A stretch of DNA of 64,000 nucleotides from Eopsaltria australis. Its lineage: Eukaryota; Chordata; Aves; Passeriformes; Petroicidae. The notes below the pieces were generated by a model. That model saw only the letters and a list, made by a program, of their open reading frames with translations. It did not search any database and was not told the DNA's origin. Below are positions 1 to 8,100 of this stretch, piece after piece. The position numbers and the translations under genes were made by a program. The DNA is taken from positions 1 to 64,000 of the forward strand of contig JAVTVJ010001162.1 in assembly GCA_034509425.1 (NCBI GenBank), written 5' to 3'. Position 1 is the first letter of the stretch. Each line of letters begins with the position of its first letter.

Positions 1-2043
1 CACCGGACCTGTGGCTGCCGCTGATCCGGTGATGCTGAGCCGCCGGGTCACACCTGGGATTAGGGACGGGCAGCAGCGGGACACGAGCGGGGCTGGCCTG
101 GGGACACTTGTGTGACAATGGGGGGGGGCTGTGTGACAATGGTGGGGGCTGGCCCGGCAGGGATGTCCCTCGGGGCGCTGTGACATTGCCAACCCCCCGT
201 GCCCTTTGCGGGGTGACCCCGGTGCCAGCGGGGCACTGTCGCTGTCCCCTGGCTGTCCCCCTGCCCTTCCCCTCCGAGTGGCAGCGTTTAAACCGCTTCA
301 TTTCCGTGCCAGGGGCCGTGGGTGCCCAGGGCACCGCTGCAGGTGGCACCAGGGGGTGCTCAGGTGGCACCAGGGGGTGCTCGGGGGTTCCCCAGGCTCG
401 GGGATTTGGGATCAGTGCCCATCCTTGGCACTCGAACCCCCCTGGCTTTTGAGGAATCCTGGTCCCCCCTGTGTCCCCAGGTTAGCCCAGCATCCCCCCC
501 CCAGTCCCTGGCTGTTCCTGCCCCTCTCCAGGTGTGTCAGGTGAGACCCCCGCCCTCCTGGGGACCCCTCCCAGCCCTGTCCAGCCTCAGCCCATCCCGG
601 GGCTCACCTGGGCGAGGTGCAGGGCTCATCTCCCATCCTGAGCCTGACTCAGCGGGGCTTGCCCGGGTCCTGGCATCCCCACAGGTGAGGGGGGAGCTCT
701 GGGGCCGGGCCCTGCGGGTGAGGGGGGAGCTCTGGGCTCAGCCCTGCAGGTGAGGGGGGAGCTCTGGGCCGGGCCCTGCAGGTGAGGGGGGAGCTCTGGG
801 CTCGGCCCTGCAGGTGAGGGGGGAGCTCTGGCTCGCGCCCTGCAGGTGAGGCGGAGCTTCTGCGGCTCCCGCCGCCCCCCCCCCCCCCCGGGGGGCCCCC
901 CCACGGCCCAGGCCCTGCGGATGTGAGGCGGGGAGCTCTGGGCTCGGCTCTGCAGCCGTGCAGGGGGAGCTCTGGGCCGGCCTGCAGCGTGAAGGGGGGA
1001 GCTCTGGGCTCAGCCCTGCAGGTGAGGGGGAGGCCTCTGGGGCCGGGCCCTTGCAGTGAGCGCGGGGAGCTCTGGGCTCAGCCAAGGCCCTGCAGGTGAG
1101 GGGAGCTCTGGTGGCCGGCCCTGCGGTTGAGGGGCAGCTCTGGGCCGGGCCCTGCAGGTGAGCGGGGAGCCTCTTGGGCTCAGCTCTGCGGGGTGAGGGG
1201 GGAGCTCTGGGCTCGGCCCTGCGGGTGAGGGGGGAGCTCTGGGCTCAGCCCAGGCCCTGCGGGTGAGGGGGGAGCTCTGGGCTCAGCTCTGCGGGTGAGG
1301 GGGGAGCTCTGGGCTCAGCTCTGCAGGTGAGGGGGGAGCTCTGGGCTCGGCCCTGCAGGTGAGGGGGGAGCTCTGGGCTCAGCTCCAGGCAGTGAAGCCT
1401 CAGGGCCGTGTTTTGTCTCTCCCATCCCTCCCAGGGCTGTGGTTTCTTTCCCTCCTCCTGCACATCCCAGGGTGTCTGAGGTTGGCTCCCGTGATGGCAT
1501 TTCAGGTTTAGGGACCCCTCCCTGCCTTTCACCTTGGCCCCACACCAGTCCCTGTACTCAGAACCCCCCTTCCCACCCCCCAGCCCTTCAGGGACGAGGC
1601 CAGGGGTGTTTCCAGGGGGAGAGCAGAGCCCCCTGCCCCTGAGGGGCTCCTGGGGGCTGCAGGTGACTGATTCACCTCACCTGGATCCCAGCAGCTGCCC
1701 CGGCTTAGCAGCAAATCCCTTTTTATCCTCCTTGTGTAGGTGATGCTTTGTGGGGTCAGGTCACTGGGTGGCACCCAGCCCTGCCCTGGGGGCTCTCCCA
1801 GTTAAACTGGGGGCTCCTCAGGGGTTCCTGCTGTTCGTTGGGGCTTGTGGAAGGGTTTTTGGGGTTTGTTCTGCCTTGGAGAGGCTCCCCCCTCGTGGCT
1901 CAAGTGCTGCTGCCTCCTCTCTCTGCCCCATCTCCCCTTGCAGGCTCCCAGCCCGGGGCTCCAGGAGCTCCAGGCAGGAGCTGAGCCCCTGGGGATGTCC
2001 CTGGGGGTGTTTGGGACTCCAGGAGCGTTCCCTGTGTCCCCAG
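1..2043 (+). other. LDLRAP1 intron 1, 3' part
   Basis: No exon 1 of LDLRAP1 (human start MDALKSAGRAL) is visible here, so the first exon must be left of the window or in an assembly gap. The stretch is very GC-rich and holds the donor-like minisatellite at 683-1390. The C/G homopolymer at about 876-902 and irregular repeat units around it suggest sequence errors. I see no convincing coding sequence. Confidence 0.7.
683..1390 (+). repeat. Minisatellite, about 32-bp unit carrying CAG|GTGAGG
   Basis: Roughly 20 copies of a G-rich unit of about 32 bp with the core ctgcaggtgagggggg followed by agctctgggctc. Each typical copy contains CAGGTGAGG, a full match to the vertebrate 5' splice-site consensus. 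Copies between 850 and 1180 are irregular in length, perhaps from sequencing error in G-runs. It lies in intron 1 of LDLRAP1. Confidence 0.9.
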
Positions 2044-2186
2044 AGCTGCCCGAGAACTGGACGGACACGCGGGAGACGCTGCTGGAGGGGATGCTCTTCA
2101 GCCTCAAGTACATGGGCATGACCCTGGTGGAGCAGCCCAAGGGGGAGGAGCTCTCTGCAGCCGCTGTCAAGAGGATCGTGGCCACC
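2044..2186 (+). CDS. LDLRAP1: LDLRAP1 exon 2 (start of PTB domain)
   Basis: The acceptor (tgtccccag) ends at 2043 and the donor GTGAGT starts at 2187. The exon begins with AG, completing a lysine codon split by intron 1, then reads LPENWTDTRETLLEGM and onward to VKRIVAT (47 full codons). This is nearly identical to human LDLRAP1 residues from about 31 onward. FSLKYMGMTLVEQPKG is the first strand region of the PTB fold. The exon ends in phase 0. Confidence 0.97.
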
Positions 2187-5100
2187 GTGAGTGTCCCCTG
2201 AGTGTCCCCCGAGTGTCCCTGCTGGCCCCGAGTGTCCCTGCAGGCTCTGCTCTTCGGGGGAGGCTCAGAGCTGCAGCTGGGGCTGGGGGGTCAGGGTTGG
2301 AGGTTTAGGGGGGTCAGGATTTGGAGATCCAAGGGTTCAGGATGGCAGATCCAGGGGGCTAAAGATTGGAAGTCCAGGGGGTCAGAATTCCAGCTCCAGG
2401 GGGATCAAGGATTGCAGGTCCAGGGGTCTCAGAATTGCAGTTCCAGGGGGTCAGGATTGCAGGTTTAGGGGGGTCGGGATTGCAGGTTTAGGTCAGGATT
2501 GCAGGTTTAGGGGGTCAGGGTTGCAGGTTTAGGTCAGGATTGCAGGTTTAGGGGGGTCGGGATTGCAGGTTTAGGTCAGGATTGCAGGTTTAGGGGGTCA
2601 GGGTTGCAGGTTTAGGAGGGGTTCAGGGTTGCAGGTTTAGGGGGTCAGGATTTGGAGCTCCAGTGGCTCAGAATTGCAGCTCCAGTGGCTCAGGGTTGCA
2701 TCTCAGCCCCCCAGGGCTGTGGGTGTGGCTGCAGGCGGTTCCAGGCCCTGGGAAGCGTTGGGATGAGCCCAGCCCTGGGATGAGCCCAGCCTGGGCTGTG
2801 CTGAGCTCTGGCTCCCCTGATAAGCCCGGCTGGCCCTGGGTGTGTGGGGAGGCTCTGACCTGCAGGGATCAGCCTGCCCTGGGCTGGGCCAGCGTTTGGA
2901 GCGGGGCCAGAGCCCCTCGGGCCTTTCCCGCTCAGGATTTGGGGGATTAGAGAGGGGAAGGGAGGGGACAGATCCAGCCAAGGCAGCCCCTGTCCCACTG
3001 TGACCTCAGGGGGGTGGATCCCCAGCCATCCCCTCATTCCCAGCCATCCCCCCTCATTCCCAGCCATCCCCCCTCATTCCCAGCCATCCTCCTCATTCCC
3101 AGCCCATTCCCAGCCCTCTCCCTGTTTCCCAGCACATACGCAGTCATCCCCCCCGATTCCTAGAACATACCCAACCATCCTCCTTATTCCCAGCCCATTC
3201 TCAGCCATCTCTCCTCATCCCCAGCCCATTTCCAGCCCTCTCCCTGTTTCCCACTCCATTCCCAACCATCCCCCCTGACTCCCAGCCCATTCCCAGCCCT
3301 CTCCCTCATTCCCAGCCCATTCCCAGCCCTCTCCCTCATTCCCAGCCCGTTCCCAGCCCTCCCCAGGCTCTCCGTGTAGAATTAAAGCTCCTTTAAGCCC
3401 TTGTAAAAGTGAATGAGGCAGAGCCTTTCACCATCCTAAAGCTCAGTGGGCTGGGAGTGCTGGATCCTCTCCTGGCAGGGGCTGGGCTGGGCCAGGGGAG
3501 CAGGGAATCAGGGAATGAATCCCTCCCTGGAATGGGAGCTGCTGGCAGCTCTGATGCACTGGGAATGGAGCTTTGACTCAAACCCCGGGGCTGGGGCAGC
3601 CTCAGAGGGGCTGGGCTGCTCTGGGCACATCCCAAACAGGGAGTGGGGCTGAGGATTCCAGCCTGGAACTCGCTGGATTGTTTACTTTTGGGGGAAGCAG
3701 AGTGGGAGCTGCAGGCTGAGGGCACCAGGCCTGAAAATGAGAGAAAGTGGCACTGGAAATTCTGCTTTTCAGCTGCTGTCCTGCCCCTGGAGCAGGGGGA
3801 GCACCCCCAGCCCCTGCTCCCGCACCTCTGGAGGTGTCACTGGGGAAAAAACCTAAAATTAAATTAAATTAAAAATTAAAATCCGGCACTTCCCCTCCCT
3901 CCTTGCCTCCCCAAGGCCAAAGCCAGCGGGAAGAAGCTGCAGAAAGTGACCCTGAAGGTGTCACCTCGGGGCATTGTCCTCAACGACAGCAGCACCAACG
4001 AGCTCATCGACAACATCTCCATCTACAGGTGGGTCCGGGGCCGCTCCCCTGGCCTGCTCCTCACCCTTGGCTGCTGCAGGGCAGCTGGGGGACGATTGGG
4101 GTCAATTTAAAACTGATTTACAGTGAGGGGCTGGCAGGCAGAGGGGGCAGAGCCTCCCTGAGCTGGGACTCGGAGCCCCAGGAGGGTCTGGGGCCTCTGA
4201 GAGCCCCAGGAGGGTTTGGAGCCTCTGAGAGCTCCAGGAGGGTTTGGGGCCTCTCCCCAGAGCCCCAGGAGGGTTTGGGGCCTCTCCCCAGAGCCCCAGG
4301 AGGGTTTGGGGCCTCTCCCCGGAGCCCCAGGAGGGTTTGGGGCCTCTCCCCGGAGCCCCAGGAGGGTTTGGGGCCTCTCCCCGGAGCCCCAGGAGGGTTT
4401 GGAGCCTCTCCCCAGGGCTCCAGGAAGGTTTTGTTGTGTCTTTCAGGATCTCCTACTGCACAGCAGACAAGACCCACGACAAAGTGTTTGCCTACATCGC
4501 CCAGAACCAGCTGAATGAGAACCTGGAGTGCCACGCCTTCCTGTGCACCAAGAGGAAGATGGTCAGTGCAGGGAGGAGGAGGAGGAGGCACAGGGGGGCT
4601 GCAGGGCTGGCAGGAGGCTCAGGGAGAGCTGCCAGGGTCCTGCTGCTCCCATCCCAGCTCATCCCAGCTCTGGCTGGGGCTGGATTCTTGTCCTGGGTGG
4701 TAAATCCTCTCTGGGTGAGGCTGAGAGGACCTGGCCCTGCAGCAGCACCTGGGAGCCCCATCCCAGCTGAGCCCCAGAGCCCCTCCCTGTGCTGCCCAGG
4801 GACCCTGCTGGGGACACCCAGGGACCCTGCTGGGGACACCCAGGGACCCTGCTGGGGACACCCAGGGACCCTGCTGGGGACACCCAGGGACCCTGCTGGG
4901 GACACCCAGGCAGCATTCCCGGGCTCCCTGCCCTGGCTGCCAGCCCTGGAGGCTCCATGGGTTCCAGTTTTGAGTTTCCATCTCCCCCCAGGAGACCCCT
5001 CTGTGCTGGGATGGGCTCAGGGCAGAGACCTGGCTGAGGGGGAGAGCCTGGCTCTGGCTCTGAGCTCTCCTGGGATCTTCTCCTGCTGCTCCAGGATGGG

Positions 5101-8100
5101 CAGGACCCAGTGGGAAGAGAGGAGTGGAGTCTGTGGTGGAGCCAGAGCTGGGACTGAGCCCCCTCCCCGTGCCAGGAAGGGCCCTGAGGGCGGAGAAAGG
5201 GCAGAAATCCTCCCCTGGTGCCTCTTGCAGTGAGGGCTGGGATATCCCAGATCCCCTTGTGCATCCCAAGCTGGTCCTTGGGCTGTGCCTGGGATGCTCT
5301 GTTGATATTCTGTGCCTCTCCCAGCTCCTGTTTATCCCTGGGAGACAATAATGGGAGCTCCAAGTTGTCTGTGCTGTCCTCACCCTGTGCTCCCATCCTT
5401 GCACGGCCGAGATGAGCCTGGCTCTGCAAATTCAAATTTAAACCTTCCTGCTGCTAAAAGAATTCTCTCAGTGCAGCATCAGCTCAGTGCAGCCCCCTCC
5501 AAATGAAGTTCTCATGTGGCAAAAAGCTGCAGGAATAATTCCCTTTTTTTCCTGGGTTCTAAAGTGCAGGAATGCTGAGGGTGATCCCTGGTTCCCTGGA
5601 TGCTCCCAGTCACTGCCATGGAATGAATCCACATTTTTAGTTCCTGGGTGATGCTCAGCGCTGGCTGGGTCTATTAAACTTGATTCAGATGTGACAGCTG
5701 AAATGGTAAACAGCTGTGAGGAGTTTCATCCTTCATTACCATATTTAAGGGTTTTTTTTGCCATAAAGCATTTGCACTCCCATCAAGGATGTAAACAGCT
5801 CTGCCATGCAAATGAGCTCCTGCCAGCCTTAATTGGCACCGCTGGCCCCGGGGGTCTCCTGGGGGCCCTGCCTGGGGGCCCTGCCTGCCTTTTGGGGGTG
5901 CTGTGCCCTGGGAGGTGCCAGGGGTGCAGCTCTGGGGGGTTCCAGCCCCAGTTCAGGCCTCTCCCGGGGTGTTGGGAGCCCCCTCACCCCGTTCTGTGTC
6001 CCCTGCAGGCTCAGGCTGTCACCCTCACCCTGTTCTGTGTCCCCTGCAGGCTCAGGGTGTCACCCTCACCCTGTTCTGTGTCCCCTGCAGGCTCAGGGTG
6101 TCACCCTCACCCTGTTCTGTGTCCCCTGCAGGCTCAGGCTGTCCCCCTCACCCTGTTCTGTGTCCCCTGCAGGCTCAGGCTGTCACCCTCACCCTGTTCT
6201 GTGTCCCCTGCAGGCTCAGGCTGTCACCCTCACCCTGTTCTGTGTCCCCTGCAGGCTCAGGGTGTCACCCTCACCCTGTTCTGTGTCCCCTGCAGGCTCA
6301 GGGTGTCACCCTCACCCTGTTCTGTGTCCCCTGCAGGCTCAGGCTGTCACCCTCTGCTCTCTGTGTCCCCTGCAGGCTCAGGCTGTCACCCTCACCCTGT
6401 TCTGTGTCCCCTGCAGGCTCAGGCTGTCACCCTCACCCTGTTCTGTGTCCCCTGCAGGCTCAGGCTGTCACCCTCACCCTGTTCTGTGTCCCCTGCAGGC
6501 TCAGGCTGTCACCCTCACCCTGTTCTGTGTCCCCTGCAGGCTCAGGGTGTCACTCTCTCCTCTCTGTCCCCTGCAGGCTCAGGCTGTCACCCTCACCGTG
6601 GCTCAGGCTTTCAAAATCGCCTTCGAGTTCTGGCAGGCAGCAAAGGAAGGTGAGCTTCGTCCCCTCCAGCCCCAGGGCTGATTCTGGTGTTTTTCCAGCT
6701 CTCAGGAGCCTTTTCCCCCTCCCTGCCTCCCGAATTTCCAGGTTTCCCTGTAAATCCAGGCAGGTTCTGCCTGTGCTCCTTGGCTGCTGGAGCCCCCCTG
6801 GGATTTCTGCTCCCACCTTCCCTGGGGTGATGGCAGCCCCCCCCCCCCCCCGAGGTGGCCTGGCCTGGCCTGGTGTCCCCAGCCCTGTCCCCAAAGCTGG
6901 CAGCACTGATGGGGCTCCCTCCTTTTGCAGAGAAGGAGAAGAGGGAAAGATCCATCCTGGAGGCAGAAGGGACGAGCAGCCCTGGGTCAGGAACTGCTGC
7001 TCACCCTGGCACACGTGAGGCACCTGGGCAGGGCTGGGGATAGGGGATGGGGACAGGGGAGGGGTGTGGAATTGTCCCAGACTGGGCAGGGGACTTGAGG
7101 GATGGGGAATTGTCCCTAAACAGGGCAGGGAACAGCCTGAGGGATGGGGATTGTCACAGCCTGAGGGATTTTCCCCAAACAGGGCAAGCTCTGAAGGCCT
7201 GGAGGAGCAGCACTTCAGAGTTCCCGGCTGCATCCCCCAAATCTGCCCAGCCCCAATCCAGGCTGCCCTGCCCCAGGCTCTCTGGCTGTGATGTCCTTCG
7301 TGGGCTCAGCCTGGATCTGCACACCCCAAGCTCAGTTTTGGGGTTTTGTCAGACCCCAAACCCCCCCCATGCCCTGAGGGGGGGGATGGACACCCAGGTG
7401 TCCCTGAGGAAGGGGAGGTGAAATCAAACAATTCAATATTAAATCTCCTGGTCCAGGGCCTGGCCCTGGCTCCTCTGCTGCCTCCAAAGTGGGGCAAGAG
7501 GCTGATCCCAGGAGATAAGAGGATTTGGCAGGGAGGAAAACAGCTTTAAACTGGGCTTGCCTCCAGGCTGGCACATCCTGCTGCTCCCCAGGGAGGCTCA
7601 GCCCTCCAGGAATCTCCGGGATGAGCCCAGCCTGGGGCTGCAGGGATGGGCTCAGCACCTCCCTGGTGCTCCTGCAGCCACCCCAGTGAGGGCTGCTGGG
7701 GAGGCTCAGGGCTTCCCAAGGGCAGGATTTGCCCTCAGTCCTATCAAACACCCAGAGAGCTCTGTTATTTTTTTATTATTATTATTTCAGATGTTGTGGG
7801 CTGAGCTGAGGGGGTGGGGATGGGCTGGGGCTCGTCCTGGACACGAGTGGGGCAGCCAGGAGCGTTCCCAAGGGCTGCTGGAGGGATGGGGCTCCCCTGC
7901 ATCCCTGCTGGGAGCTGCTGGACAATCCCCAGCCCCTCCTGGGGTCCTCAGAGCTCGGATCCCTGCAGGAATTACTGCAGGAATTACTGCGGGAGCTGCA
8001 GCCCCTGGCTCCTCTCTCAGGGAGGGGGTTCCTGCAGGAAGGTCTGGCCGTGGTTCTGCTGCTCTCCCCTCACTCCCTCTCCTCTGTGCCCTCAGCAGCA

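Noticed and set aside
1..2043. LDLRAP1 exon 1 inside the window
   Set aside because: No sequence coding for the expected N-terminus (MDALKSAGRAL) followed by a donor in the right phase was found.
4619..5435. Minus-strand frames of about 260 codons in LDLRAP1 intron 4
   Set aside because: Driven by the 21-bp repeat and GC-rich sequence lacking stops; no recognisable protein.
5691..7018. Long open frames (up to 371 codons) across the intron 4/exon 5 region of LDLRAP1
   Set aside because: They arise because the 41-bp unit has no stop in any + frame. Only 6577-6649 matches the protein family. Noted instead as a splice-acceptor array.
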